The notes: a model not told the origin generated them from the sequence alone. A stretch of 64,000 nt of DNA from Norana najaformis (GCA_964023275.1 OZ029913.1:42532757-42596756); one strand, 5' to 3'; positions 1 through 11,694 are shown, counted from the first letter of the stretch. Made by a program: numbers and translations.

Positions 1-201
1 CATACCATCCATGGATCATTATAAGGCCTAAAGAGTACTGCAATGGCCTCCTTTTGCAATTATTGGGATAGAGAAATGTGTGTGAATGCATGCATGCATT
101 TGTATTAGGTATTTATGAATCTGAATATCTATGTAAATGGTATTTGTAAGTTATCATACATGTATAATCGTGACGTACGCAAAATTAGACGTTATGTCTA
201 G

Positions 202-720
202 ATGTCGTTAAGGATATCTCTGACTAACGCATTGGTCTCAAGTCACCTTGAATACTGTAACTCGCTTCTTACCGGTATCACAAAGTCAAACATGCAAAAA
301 ATCGGAAGAGTTCAGTATTCTTTGGCTAGAGCAATAACGGCCATGTCCAAATATGAGCATATAACGTCTATACTTAAATCTTTGCTTTGGCTTCCTATGT
401 TAGGATTTTTGCGAAGAATTTCTTTCAAATTGGGGCTTATAGTTTATAAAACATTAAACTCTGGCCAAACATGATACTTAAATCAGTCCTCATCCCTCAC
501 ACCAATCATTGTTCAACTAGGTCATCTGAATGTTTTTCTCTAGTTCTACCAAAAACTAGAACTGCTGTGGGTGGGTAAACGTTTTTGATTGCTGACCTAA
601 ATTTTGGAACTCTCTCCCTGTATCTTTTCGTTCTGCTCAGTCGCTTGTGTAATTTCGGTTTCACTTTTAAGTTGGCTGATTACGGCTTGATTCTGCATTA
701 TACATCGACGCTATAGAAGT
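202..720 (+). pseudogene. Non-LTR RT C-terminal remnant (L2/CR1-like)
   Basis: A 90-codon open stretch (202-474) carries the typical segment after the RT palm domain of L2/CR1-like LINEs: a hydrophobic start with S-H-L-E-Y-C-N-S-L-L (the usual VxSxLDYCNSLL block), then the region ending in L-x-W-L-P. Beyond 474 the similarity continues with stops and shifts to a degraded W-N-S-L-P-like block near 600-650. There is no catalytic domain, so this is a 5'-truncated, decayed copy. The class is clear; the exact clade is a guess. Confidence 0.6.
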
Positions 721-1263
721 TGAACTTTACAATTACAGCGCCTTTAAGTAGGCCTACCTCTCGAAGGCGCACCCTAGACCCTATGATGTTAGAGTTGATT
801 AAGAACAAAAGTTCATCTGCAGGCTAATGACGGTCAAATAGCTGGAAAATCACCACCCGGTAATGTTACGTAAATGCGTGATACCTGAAACTTATCGTAG
901 AGGGCAGTAATCGTGCACTGGAAGTTAGCGTTCTTCTGGAGGGGTAGAGGGGGCTGTCCGTGACTGCTACGTTCTTCGGCCATCCACTGCCCCCTTTCGT
1001 AAGAGTTGCGCACAACGACGTTGCCCTGGTTGAAGCGGACATCGGCATGGAAGGCTAGGTCGCCCGCGAGGAAAGTGGGCGCACATGATAGGTTCACGGA
1101 GAATCTAAAAGCGATCACGGAGATATCAATTAATTAAAGATGGATAATTAGTTAATTTCTTTCGCATATTTTATTCATTGTACTTACATGTATTACACGT
1201 GCAAGGTCAGAAATCAGTGACAGAAAAATGATGTAATATTACATAGCAGTTTAAGAATCAAAC

Positions 1264-2480
1264 TTAAATACGGAAGAAGAACAAGCCGGGTTCAGGCCAG
1301 GAAGAAGCACAACTGACCAGCCATTCACAATGTGAAAGATACTTGGAAAAAGCATCGAGCACAATCAATAAGTCTTCATTAACTTCATAGACTTCAAACA
1401 AGCACTCGACAACGTATGGCATGACGGAATGTGGAGAGTGATGCAAAATGCAGGAATACGACAAAAACTTATCAAACATTTGCAAGAAATATACCGGACA
1501 TCATCGAGCGAGATAAAGGTATAAAAAGTGCTCGCGGAGTACTTCCATACGAAGCAGAGGTACGTCAAGGATGCATCTTATCACCGTACCTATTTAATTT
1601 AGTGCTAGAGACAGTAACAGCATTTAGCCTAAACAACACCAACGCAAGAATCAATCTAAGCGAAGGTGTCGTGAACAATCCACGATTTGTTGACGATAAT
1701 GGCCTCTTAACTAGAAACGGAACAGAATTACAAAACCCTACGACACGGATGGACAACGCCAGTAGGAGATTTGGATTACTGATTGACGCAGAGAAAACTA
1801 AACCAATGGCAACTGGAAACCAAAGAGATGCCAATTATGAACACCTCCATCTTAAGAGAACCTAATTAACAGTTAGATCAATTCGTCTTTCTCGTAGGTT
1901 TAATAACCACAGATGGTAATAGCGAAAAGACATGCAAAGGAAAATTTGATGCATATCATAAGAATTTGGAGGAATGACCAAGATATAGAGAAGCAGAAAA
2001 TTAACAAAGAAAACAAAGACAAAACTATATGAGATGTTGGTACAATCCATTTTCTGTTTCGGTCAGAATGCTGGACGATGTGAAATCAAGATGAAAAAGA
2101 ATCCTCACAACAGAAATGAGCTGATTGCGGATAATTGCAGGAATCTCACGGTTACAAAGAAATTAAAATTGATTAAATACGACAATTCCTGGATATGCAG
2201 ACAACTATTTTACATAAATTCGTTCAGCAAAAGACTCCGTTGGTTTCGTCATGTGGAAAAAATTCCAACTGACCGAATCCCACACAATGCACATTGTATG
2301 CAAGATGTGAAGGAAGGAGAAGCAAACGAAGACCACGACTATGTTGGATAGACAATATAAACGAGAACATAACAAAACTTGGATTAAACACAAGAGGAGC
2401 ACTGAATTTGACAAATGACCGAAAAGAATGGAGATAATATATTCGTACACATCGCCGCGATGCCCTTTGGAACTGATGTT
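1264..2480 (+). pseudogene. Non-LTR RT remnant (RTE-like), most of RT to 3' end
   Basis: Reading across frames gives the order of an RT. F-R-P-G-R-S-T lies near 1290, a palm motif A remnant (I-D-F-K-Q-A-L-D) near 1380, R-Q-G-C-I-L-S-P near 1570 and a catalytic-loop version F-V-D-D near 1690, all within an open stretch at 1431-1865. A C-terminal block (W-I-D-N-I, then R-K-E-W-R-R) lies at about 2330-2450 and resembles the end of the LINE at 26.8-28.6 kb. It has several stops and frame changes, so it is inactive. The 3' end runs into a GGT/GAT microsatellite, as LINE tails often do. Confidence 0.65.
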
Positions 2481-2515
2481 GGCGGTGGTGGTGGTGGTGA
2501 TGGTGGTGGTGGTGG

Positions 2516-2562
<47 letters not shown>
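2480..2562 (+). repeat. (GGT)n/(GAT)n microsatellite
   Basis: Trinucleotide repeats, GGT grading into ATG/GAT, lie directly after the end of the LINE remnant and may derive from its tail. The long His, Ser/Pro and Met runs read here in other frames are artefacts of the repeat. Confidence 0.9.
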
Positions 2563-2565
<3 letters not shown>

Positions 2566-2678
2566 CATAAGAACTATCGTATTCAACAATTTTATATTTA
2601 TATAGTGAGCGAATGATGAAGGATATTTTTATGCAGCAGCGTTTGAGGGAATTTAAGTGGAGAAGATTCGTTTGATAA

Positions 2679-2703
2679 ATGGATGGATGGATGGATGGAT
2701 GAA
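2679..2703 (+). repeat. (GGAT)n microsatellite
   Basis: About five to six copies of GGAT, ending in GAATGA. Confidence 0.85.
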
Positions 2704-2785
2704 TGAACGCATCAACATCAGCAACGGTAATTACAAGGAATGATTGAATATAAATAAATATAAAATAATGCAAAAACAATTTCAT

Positions 2786-4130
2786 TGTTTTATGTTGTAG
2801 CTTCTCTTTTTGTCTGAATTTGATTGGCGGATATGGCGATGATGGCGGTGAAGATATAATGGTAAGATCATTAAACTGATCCTAATCATAACTGCACATT
2901 AATACAGCGCAGTTTCAAGAAAATCTTATAAGAGGCGAATATCATAATCGATGTATTTAATAAGATTCCAGATAACTATTGTCGTTACCCTTCTGGCTGT
3001 GGTCCAGTGGCAGTTGAGCAGTATTAAGCGTTGTTACTTAACTTGTTGCTGTGAGATGGTATATTAAGCGATATTACTTGCTGGCTGGCATGAGCTGGAA
3101 TGAAACCGTCGATCGTAATAACGAGACCCTGTTGCATTGGGCCCGGAAGAGGGCGCACGAAGTCCTGCAGTAGTTCAAATACTACCATCGTCAATATACA
3201 GATCAACATGACGGACAAAATAGATCAACAGGGAGGACAATGTATTGATTGTTATGATGGAAAATTTAAAGATCATTCCGAAAGAATTGAGGGCTGAGTT
3301 ACCACGGATGGCCTGATATTTCATGGATAAGCATTGGTTAGCTCACTTTGTGTTCACAGCACAAAGCCGCCACCTGAGAAACGGAGACAATTCTATGCAG
3401 GTCATTGGGCGCTGAAACGAAATTTGAGGCGTTTAACTTCTCATGGCAAAGCTATACGGATAGTAATGCTTGCCTCGACAAAGACAGCACATTTAGACAC
3501 CTTTAAATATTTTTTGTGATGACATATTTCACTAAACGCGTTCAGTGTTAAACTACTTAACTTCTGTAAATCTTCAACTCCAGTTACTGTATTTAAATAT
3601 TAATTTAAAGATTTAAATTTAAAGATACACATAATCGTCCAACTATTAATACACGTTTTACGCGTTTCTGTCAGACGAAATATAGTCGTCAGTTCCGTTC
3701 AGTGGCTAAATCTGTAGAATGTAGTCCTAAATCTGCCATCCTCAGTTTTCAGTGTTGTAAGATAGAAAATGAGAGACAAGCAAATGCAAATTTGAAACTA
3801 GTGCAGCTATAAATATAAACTGTGATGAAATTGTTAACTACTGGTTTTGCAAAGGTTATAACAAGTTTTTGTAAATAATAGGTAGTTTTCGTCGAAGGTT
3901 ACGTACTGATTTGTTGGGTGGGTTTCTGACCTGAGGAGGGGTGGTACGGAGACGACCGGCTGAATAGAAAGACGGAAAGACGGAGAAACAGACAGGCACA
4001 GATAGACAGACAGACACACTGACAAAATGATCAGCGGAACAACAAGCTATCAACATGACCGCAGACATGCGCGTAGAATCAATGGTTATTTCACCGTCAG
4101 AAGTTACTCTTGTCATTTGAGCACTGCTAA
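2786..4130. other. No gene recognised
   Basis: Mixed-composition DNA with only short, unconvincing open frames. A purine-rich GACA/GACG stretch lies at about 3965-4025. I recognise no coding motif, RNA gene or terminal repeat. Confidence 0.5.
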
Positions 4131-4131
4131 C

Positions 4132-4650
4132 TTACTGGTGAATATTTAAAAATGTATTATCTTTAGTTAGGCGAGCACATAGGTGACGTTTTTGTGAGGT
4201 AAGCCTAGACCAATACTTAAAAGCAGCGATATCAACAGCCTGTAGATAACTACCTAACCAGATAACTAAAATGACATGTATAGGGGGATCATTGAGATAA
4301 GAAGATATCCATTGAAGAGCAGGACCAGTAATTCCAAAAGATGTGTAGAGTCGAGACAGTAAAATACCATGATCTACAGTATCAAATGCAGCACTCAAAT
4401 CAAGAGATATAAGAAGAGATTCCATTGAATTAAATATATTGTTAAATGTGTCAGTAAGAGCAGTCTCAGTTGAATGATGTTTACGATAAGCCGACTGAAA
4501 AGGACTAAAGTTCAAAGATTTTACAGGCCCCTGAAGACGTATGAGAAATAGGCGTTCAAGCAGTTTGGAGATATTATTCAGATTGGAAATAGGCCTATAA
4601 TTAGCCAGACAGTCCTTATCAAGATCAGCTTTTACCCCTCAACTCCAGCC
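4132..4650 (-). pseudogene. L2/CR1-like RT fragment (fingers and palm)
   Basis: On the minus strand the region reads as the N-terminal RT block N-Y-R-P-I-S-N-L (near 4610). It is followed by Q-S-A-Y-R-K-H-H-S-T-E-T-A-L and motif A, L-D-L-S-A-A-F-D-T-V-D-H, inside an open frame at 4132-4515. The catalytic F/Y-x-D-D motif and everything after it are missing, so it is a short internal piece. A plus-strand RT C-terminal scrap follows directly, which points to rearrangement. Confidence 0.7.
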
Positions 4651-4775
4651 TGGCGTGCCTTCTCGTGTGGTGAACCTTCCATTTGGAACAGTTTATCATT
4701 ACACATACGTACTGTTGCATTTGACTTCATGCAGCATACATTTTCAAACTGTCCGGAAACGCTCATGCCGGTTCG
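4640..4775 (+). pseudogene. RT C-terminal scrap (W-N-S-L region)
   Basis: The plus strand reads G-E-P-S-I-W-N-S-L-S-L-H-I-R-T, the conserved end of L2/CR1-type ORF2 proteins, and lies head-on against the minus-strand RT fragment. It is short and degraded. Confidence 0.4.
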
Positions 4776-4894
4776 CTAGTCAAGTTGCCCGCCAATAATT
4801 TTGTAAGCTGCGTAAAAAGTCTTTCTGCCTTGGCCTGATTTGTAGTATTGCGTTAACTTGTAAAAACCCACACAGTCTTTGACTTTCGTGATCA

Positions 4895-5520
4895 TAATTA
4901 GGAAAACGAACAGTTTAATCACAACAATACTTTCGACGTCAAATTCACATATCCAAACACACGAATCTATCCACGACATTTTGTAACCTAACACAAACTA
5001 TAATCTAAGCACACGACAGACCACCGCTAAAAATCTTCGCGCTCTCTAAACAAAGCCGTTGTCTTTTATATGCTGTTTCCAGCCAGAAAAAAGACATGTT
5101 TAGACTGGTTTAGACGGGTCTTTCCAGTACTGCGTTATGCATGGGTGTTTTCCAAAATCCTACTGACTCATCAAAATTCGCTGTTAAGCGCCGCCGTAGT
5201 CACTTGTTGAATTTCGAACCTCAGTCGTTAATTAAGAACACGAACAGTTCAATCACAACAGTACTTCGGACGGCGAATACACAGTTCTAAGCACAAGAAT
5301 CTATCAACGACATTTGTAGCCTAACTCAAACTGTCAACGTAGCACGCGATAGGCCACTCCTGCAAAATCTTCGCGCACTCAACAAAGCCTTTGCGACTGC
5401 CTTTTTTAGGCAGTTTCTCGTCAAAAACAGGTTCGTTCAGAGTGGTTTAGACCGGTCCTCCTGCTATTGCGCAAGCATGTTTTTTAAAAAACCCACTGAC
5501 TCATTAAAGCGTAATATTGT
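4895..5520. repeat. Diverged tandem duplication, period about 334 bp
   Basis: Two direct copies (about 4895-5190 and 5229-5520) share aligned blocks such as CGAACAGTT (4907 and 5241), AATCTTCGCGC, GGTTTAGAC and CCCACTGACTCAT-like ends. They have drifted considerably. No ORF crosses them. They could be two monomers of a satellite or a duplicated regulatory segment. Confidence 0.65.
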
Positions 5521-5530
5521 TTTCCCGCGC

Positions 5531-6085
5531 GAACACCGGTGATAAATTATGCGTCGGTATGAATCACTGCTGACGTCTGCCCGCCTGTAAATAGGGCGCG
5601 ACCAACCAATCACAAACAATTAAATAACCCGATTATTCATCGGTATGACGTCACGGAAACTTCCGATGCAAACGCGCTTAGTACATGCTGAGTCATCATC
5701 AGAAAAATCACGCTCACATTAATTGTTGCCATTCACCTTATTCCAGAAAGTTGGACCTACCACAACGAGGCTTCTAAGTGCACCGTGGAAGTTCAGACTG
5801 GTGAGACAACCCGATCACCTTTAGCATCGTGACGAAGGGATCTGCAGCCAGGAATGGATGAGACCGTGAGATATGGTGCCCTAAGATACAATGGAGCATA
5901 GCCTTCAACAAGATTTCCTTCAAGCATTAGGACTTCGAACTAAATGCGCTTTTGCGTCGGTTACCAGTGCCGTTTCTTCAGCAAGAAGCTGGTTATATGC
6001 CTAAACTTAGGTATATCTACAATCATCCGATCCGCAGTATTTAATTTATACTTCAGTTGATTAATACGGGAAAGGGTTAGGCCGT
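5531..6085. other. No gene recognised
   Basis: No coding motif on either strand. There is no clear repeat beyond short matches, and nothing marks it as regulatory. Confidence 0.4.
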
Positions 6086-7720
6086 CATAAATATCATAAG
6101 AAAAAGAAACCCCTACAATTACCGCCTTATCTCGATTTTTTTATTATCTAAGCTAACTGAGCGCAATGTCCTTGCTCGTCTGAATGAATACCTTACTTCT
6201 AACCCGCTTCTAAATCGCTACCAGTCTGGATTCACTAAGCGCAACTCCAGTGAAACTCTCCTTGTCTCTCTATACTCTCTGCCATTATTCATCAGCAAGT
6301 CTCTTGCCTCTGTATTCTCGAAATTTCTGCTGCTTTTGACATCATCGATCATGACTTACTTCTTCAACGACTGTCTTTCTGGTTTGGCATCTTTAATATT
6401 GCTCTTCTTTGCTTCCGGTTACTTATTCGGTAAAAATTGCAAGTCATTGTTCGTAACCCCTCTCACTCTCTAGTGATGTTCCTCGAGGTTCCGTCCTAGA
6501 ACCACTTCTCTTCATTTTGTATACCATATCACAGAGCTATCTCATAGAATCCTCTTCAGTCAACCACCCACCATCTTTATGCTGAATTGCTGCTGACACG
6601 GAACTTCATACCCTTCTCTCTCCCAAAGTTCCTTTTCGTCATGCATCACTCAGTTGGTTAATGTCAACCAATCTCAAAATAGATGTCCTCTTATCTTCTT
6701 TGCCTCAATCCTGCCAATACTGAAGTTATTGTTCGAGATGAACCAGATCAGGTACAGAAAATCCCTGACTTCTATCTACCTATAAATTTATTCATCCAAT
6801 ATCACTTTCACCTTTAATTCGCCTGGACGCAATCTTGGCATCATCTTTGACCCAATCTCTCGTTTTAAAATCACATTATCAAATCTTCATCGCCATAATT
6901 GTGACCTTCGCCGTATTCAATCAATGCTCGATTCTGAAACTGCCTCCACCATAGCTACCGCAATTGTCCACTCCATGCTTGACTAATGTAATACCCTCTT
7001 CCTTAACCATGAATCCACTCAAATTGTGTCTAAACTGAATTCTAACCTTTTCAAGAACTCTACCCCATTCAATCCGCTGGTCTTCTTCACATATCTCTTA
7101 ACCTAAACACAGCCCATCGCAACTATTGTAATAGTATAACATTTCTGTCCCTTTCTCACCCTGGTCTTCTGGCAACCGGACAGCGTTCTTCTTATGGGAT
7201 CTTTGGACAACTCCTCCGACTTAACGCAGCACTAGTGAATAAACTGATGCCCTGCGCTTACCTTTATAGTAGTGGCTACAAAATTCATTTTATTTAAGCG
7301 TCTTCAACTCATCCAAAATTCACTTGCCCGAGCTGTCACCAAGAAAACCAAGCATCATCTTTCACTGCTATCATTCCACTGGCTGAAAATTCTCGAACAC
7401 AATCATATCGAAGTTCTTTCTCTAACCTTTAACTCCCTGCACTACTCCTAATCTGCTTATCTTCGCAAACCCTTTACCATCCAATCACCCCCTTTACCTG
7501 TTTATCCTCTAACTTCACTCTTGCCCGTCCCCAGTAACAACTCGTCTTAAGTTCTCTAACCGATCCATAACGCATACCACACTGCAACTGGACCAAAGGA
7601 ACAATCTCCCTCTTGAATTTCGCAAATTCTCCGTTCCACTATCCCTTCCATCGTTCTCCCACCATCATCTGTCTCAGGCCTCCATCCCAACCTTAACACA
7701 ACCACCGTAGCAGCTGTTCA
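6086..7720 (+). pseudogene. Long decayed L2-like LINE
   Basis: Frame-hopping translation on the plus strand gives N-Y-R-L-I-S, then the Q-S-G-F-T-K-R-N-S-S-E-T-L-L block near 6230 and motif A, I-S-A-A-F-D-I-I-D-H-D-L-L, near 6330-6360. Remnants of the thumb and C-terminal regions follow to about 7700. Stops and indels are frequent. A short 3'-end-like segment (about 7150-7310, with T-C-T-T-C-T-T-A-T-G-G) interrupts it and resembles the one at 7796-7940. It is an old, dead copy followed by a CT microsatellite. Confidence 0.6.
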
Positions 7721-7724
7721 GTTC

Positions 7725-7727
<3 letters not shown>

Positions 7728-7778
<51 letters not shown>
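7728..7778 (+). repeat. (CT)n microsatellite
   Basis: About 25 uninterrupted CT units at the end of the LINE relic. Confidence 0.95.
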
Positions 7779-7784
<6 letters not shown>

Positions 7785-7789
7785 GATCA

Positions 7790-7940
7790 TCTCTCTGACA
7801 ACTGGACTTTGTTCTTCTTATGGCATATTTGAACAACCCCTCTGACTGAACGCAGCGCTCGTGTATAACTTGTTGCCGCGCTTAACTTTAATGTAGCGCT
7901 TTAGAAAATTTTCGGTATTGTAATTACGATTGCCGTAATC
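7790..7940 (+). mobile_element. LINE 3' end with ATTACG-type tail
   Basis: A short 3'-terminal segment containing a GCGCTT block and ending in TAATTACGATTGCCG. The same end, inverted, is seen near 44,800-44,970, and a related one lies near 23,640-23,900. The repeat unit at the tip (ATTACG-like) is the LINE's own 3' tail. No coding part is left. Confidence 0.55.

Positions 7941-7941
<1 letters not shown>

Positions 7942-7996
<55 letters not shown>
7942..7996 (+). repeat. (ATC)n microsatellite
   Basis: About 18 units of ATC directly after the LINE tail. The poly-Met ORF on the minus strand here is an artefact. Confidence 0.95.
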
Positions 7997-7997
<1 letters not shown>

Positions 7998-7999
7998 AA

Positions 8000-8290
8000 C
8001 CATCATCAATAGCATGCCCATCTCTGGAGCGTTGCCATTTCCACAAATCTTCGCCAACCGTCACGGTCCTGGGCTCGCCTCCAGGCTGTATGCAGCTCAA
8101 GGTTCAGCGGTCGAAGCTGGAATTTGTAAGATTCACCGTAGACACCATTGCTGGAATGCATCCAGTTTCTTTTCCAGGGCCACCGTGATCGTCCAGGCCT
8201 CAGTTCCATAAGGAAGAGCAGGAAGTATGTAGGCTGTAAACAAGCGGATTTTGGTGTCAAGCCGAATATTTGTTTTAATTAGCCTCGTTC
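8000..8290 (-). pseudogene. RTE/CR1-like RT C-terminal remnant
   Basis: The minus strand reads T-K-I-R-L-F-T-A-Y-I-L-P-A-L-P-Y-G-T-E-A-W-T (near 8250), the usual end of RT followed by the Y-G-C/T-E-x-W-T block, and finishes in D-R-D-G-W-R-R-F-V-E-M-A. These parts lie in different frames with an internal deletion. The class (non-LTR C-terminus) is well supported; activity is excluded. Confidence 0.6.
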
Positions 8291-8579
8291 GCGTGAATGC
8301 GTAGAACATGGTCGTGGCGGCCGGAGTTGTAAGCGAACAACGAATTGTTCGATCAGAATAAGTTGTGATTCCCTTTCACTTACTTACCTCAGTATTATTT
8401 AGGGTCAACAACTATGGTCTACATAGATTCACGCTTATGCAATAAAGTGTAACCCATTTGACTGTAATTTTTTTATTGACATTAGGGCAACAACATATCA
8501 GAAAGTATAACATCAAATACAAATATGTCATAGCATATGGACATTGCTGGTGCAAGTAATGGGTCAGCCCAAAAGAGTC

Positions 8580-9010
8580 AGACAGACCCGCTTAAAACTC
8601 GGCTGACCCATTTACATTGTTAACATATGACTATTGTGAATGCCATATTGCCGGGCCAGTACATTTAATAGAATACTGCTGTAACTTCTAGCAGTAGCAC
8701 TACGATAATTCACTGATGTCCTAGTATTATGAGCATGCACATAAGATCCCAGGTAAAAGAATTTATTAAAATTTGAGGGCAACATATGCCGATGATACCG
8801 AAACATGAACAAACTTATTTGTAATTTTGTTATATCTCGGAGTCGCAATATTACGTACAATAGAAATGTGGGCTTAGTGCTAGAGAACCCTGTAAATTTA
8901 AAATTACTCGAATGGCTCGTTTCTGTACGATTTCAAGTGCAATCAAACGAGAGGGATAATTTAAGCCTAATGAGATATTACAGTAAGAAAGGTACGGGAA
9001 AATTAAAACA
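8580..9010 (-). pseudogene. Non-LTR RT C-terminus (L-F-M-F-R-Y-H type)
   Basis: An open minus-strand frame at 8612-8860 carries L-Q-I-S-L-F-M-F-R-Y-H-R-H-M-L-P, then F-Y-L-G-S and H-N-T-R-T-S. This is the well-known tail of CR1/L2-type ORF2 proteins in invertebrates. Upstream sequence to about 9010 continues the similarity with stops. It is truncated at both ends. Confidence 0.55.
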
Positions 9011-9054
9011 TACTTAGGGTTTAAAGCTCATTTTATCAGTCTTGTCGCGGCATT

Positions 9055-9700
9055 TGCTATATAAATCCAGTTTTGAGTCATTTTCATGAACACCTTATAC
9101 ACGATGTGCAGTTCTAGAGAGGCTATTCGTATTCCGTATACAAAATATTCTTATCAACTGATACGAACACAGAGGAGGCAAGTCGAATGAGCTAAGAAAA
9201 TGTTAACAGATGCTACTTCACTGCGGATTGTAAGTCTATATCCACCTAAGCCAATCGGCAGGCTCTCGAACTCTTGAGCTACTTGTTTTTCGCCGTGAGC
9301 CACTTGACTACAGCGTTGGCAGCAGCCTACCAGTTGAAACCTGCGCTCTGGTCCGTGTAAAAATCCACATCAGATTCTATTGATTCTAAACTAATTGGTT
9401 ATAAGATCGCGTCGCATAAAAGGATAAAAGTACTACAAATGGACGAATTAAACGTATAATAAGATTGTAAATAGTTTATCTTTTGGAATCGTCTATAGAG
9501 GAATTCGGCAAAAAATTACTTTGGACCCCTCCGTCCTCTTGGCGATAGTTGCAATATTTCAGAGACTTAAATCTCGGGCTCGCATGGTCTGTGCAAGGGA
9601 AACTTAAATGGTGTGGCGCCCTTTAAAACGGGCAGTGGTGGCGAAGGAGCTCACCCGATAATTTCATTGAAAAATGAGCAGGGTCGAGGCCATGTATAAA
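9055..9700 (-). repeat. Dispersed repeat family D, uninterrupted copy
   Basis: The reverse complement of this segment aligns with 18,480-18,991 plus 23,307-23,400. Shared blocks include TCCGCAGT, the ATCTGTTAAC region, CGTGAAAATGACTC-like and ATTTTATCGGATGAGATCC-like sequence. This copy has no TTAA-flanked insertion, so it acts as the empty-site reference for the piggyBac at 18.99-23.30 kb. No protein is recognisable. Related short stretches also occur near 23,790-23,855, 45,440-45,500 and 47,870-47,955. Confidence 0.65.
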
Positions 9701-9879
9701 ACGTTGTACATTTATATTTTTCCGTATTTGCCGCATTTGCATAACTCTCCGCATCCCCATTGTGGACATCCGTTCTATAAAGGAGTACTAGCACCCATAG
9801 ATTAGGCTTCACTGTCGATCTTGCAGGGTTAACTGATCTATGTAGTCGGGTACTTTCTTTGGTTCTACTGAGTCCAGCA

Positions 9880-10230
9880 GTGAGACTCTATAATTTAGTT
9901 CCATTGCAGTACGAACTGCTGTCTGACTGAAGCTGGTGTTTCAGGCACTGGCTGTCCTAATATAACAGACTAGGTTTTCATGTTTCACGCATGTATCGAA
10001 TTTAGATTTGGACATCCGCATTGACGTAACCCCTTCCTCCCCTTGTCCGCATTTGGGTGACCCCTTTGTGCGATTGCCAACGAGCGTACATATGATCCGG
10101 GTTGATTTCTTCCAATGCAGGCAATATCAGGCTATAGAAGGCTGCTTAGTCGATTCCCGCAGCGCTGTGAATATCTACTGTAATCTAATGACGTCTATAG
10201 GGCAGCTATCATAATGCCCAGGGCATCGAA
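9880..10230 (+). repeat. Dispersed repeat matching 17,950-18,130
   Basis: It shares CTGTCTGACTGAAG, then blocks around GACATCCGCATTG and GCCTCAC-type sequence, in the same order as at about 17,960-18,130. A related inverted stretch lies inside 13,050-13,300. Low-level divergence; no protein recognised. Confidence 0.5.
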
Positions 10231-10472
10231 CGGTGGTCGCTTCAAATGAAATCGTAATTAAAATCATAATACATTGGAGAAGCCAGGTCAAATTCTGATA
10301 GGTCAGAGAAAACAGAAGTAAGGCTACGGTGGGTAAGAGATGAGTCTTAAGTTTAGATCTGAATGACATAAAAATCTGAAAGAACGAATGTCACGAATGA
10401 ACAAATGATCGATTGCAGAAAATGGCTCTTTCGTCTATATTCTAACGTCCTGTAATGGAATCGGCATAAATT
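10231..10472. other. No gene recognised
   Basis: Nothing identifiable on either strand. Confidence 0.4.
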
Positions 10473-10876
10473 TTGTCAGGTGTCGCTTTAAATAATTCAA
10501 GTTCTATAGATCCCATCGTTTACCACGTCTGCAATGGTGAAATTGACATCAGCGTTGGCCTTCGCGCACTTATGCGGCCATGCCTGAGAAAACAGGCACA
10601 TAAGTCGGCAAAAAAGCTGGAACACCAAGAGACATTAGATTATGAGTTTGATACAGCAAAGGATTAGGATGGTATTGCTGAATACTTAGGCAAAAGACCG
10701 AATGTTTTTGTCACAAATAGTAAAAAGTTACAACTTTTAAAAGATGGAGCTGTCTTCGCTGCTACTATTGGGAAATCGCCAGATGAAGTTCATCATAACT
10801 ATGACCAAAGTCATAGAGGTGATGATATTTATAAGAATAGGAAATTGGAGCTTGAAATCTTCATAAAACCTGGTTA
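10473..10876 (+). pseudogene. Unrecognised 134-codon reading frame with one stop
   Basis: An open frame from 10,473 is interrupted by a single TAG at 10,665-10,667. It then continues in the same frame for about 68 codons with protein-like composition (charged, ending in L-E-I-F-I-K-P-G before TAA at about 10,876). It has no motif I recognise and could be an exon-sized remnant of a gene or of a transposon. Coding status is uncertain. Confidence 0.25.
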
Positions 10877-11472
10877 AGAAAATATTTGCATGACTTGTTC
10901 ATTTGCATAGCTATCGAAGTACACGACTTCAAGTTGGGACACAAAGACAATAAATTGTGTTTTCTTGCAGGGCATAATAAAATTGAAATTCAAAATAATA
11001 TGGCAGCGAAACTGTTCATACGGATTTATATAGTGTGATTGCTAACATAGCAAGAAATATAAATATGCAAAGAACTCATTTTGACCCATTTCATGCCTGC
11101 TTGACTTCTCAGCGCGTTTCTCGCAAATTTACTATTCCGACTGTGTGTGGGCTTTCTCATGCAGGATCGCATATAGTAAATAACGCATTCGGCATTTTTG
11201 CGATATGAAAAGCTTCTTCTAATATAACGGTTTGTCTTCACTACGCAATGACGGCAGTTCAATTTCAATATTATTCGTTTAGCCACTTATTCTAAAAATG
11301 TTCACAAATTGTTATTCTAACAAAAAAGCCGCTGTCTGATAATTTTCGCTTTGACATTTGATTCCAAAAAGGTCGAATATAGACAGCATAGAGCTATGCA
11401 GTCAGTTACACTAGTCTAAAAGTTACACTAGTCTAAAAGAATAAAATAGGCCTAGTGACAAGAGTGACTATA

Positions 11473-11694
11473 CTATGAAAAGAACTGGCTACAAAAATTC
11501 CAGACCGAGTCACTTGTTATACCTGCGACCAGTGAACAGTTGGTGGAGGCGTCAGAGGTATCAGTCATGCCTAGACCATTGTATTGAGCATCCATCATAC
11601 AGAGGTAGAGTTCAGAATACTCACAAAATGTGTTCGCTTGAATTACAAGTGACACTAGAAGCATCATAATTAGGAAAAATAGAGTGATTTGCAA
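11473..11694 (-). CDS. Possible small secreted peptide (73 aa)
   Basis: A complete minus-strand ORF. Residues 1-20 form a textbook signal-peptide profile: a short N-end, then about 15 hydrophobic residues, ending V-I-Q-A. The remaining roughly 53 residues are polar, with four cysteines (C-E-Y-S-E-L-Y-L-C, then N-C-S, then N-F-C). A TATATAAT box lies about 45-55 bp upstream at about 11,740. The ORF sits at one end of repeat family E, where the paralogous copy at 35.2-35.4 kb keeps the TATA region but not the ORF. I do not recognise the peptide. It could be an exon, a decayed gene or chance. Confidence 0.3.
   Translation of the reverse strand: MQITLFFLIMMLLVSLVIQANTFCEYSELYLCMMDAQYNGLGMTDTSDASTNCSLVAGITSDSVWNFCSQFFS

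Noticed and set aside
2224-2785. ORFs with poly-His, poly-Ser/Pro or signal-peptide-like starts
   Set aside because: They run through GGT/GAT and GGAT microsatellites; the apparent signal peptide at the right end leads straight into repeat-coded residues.
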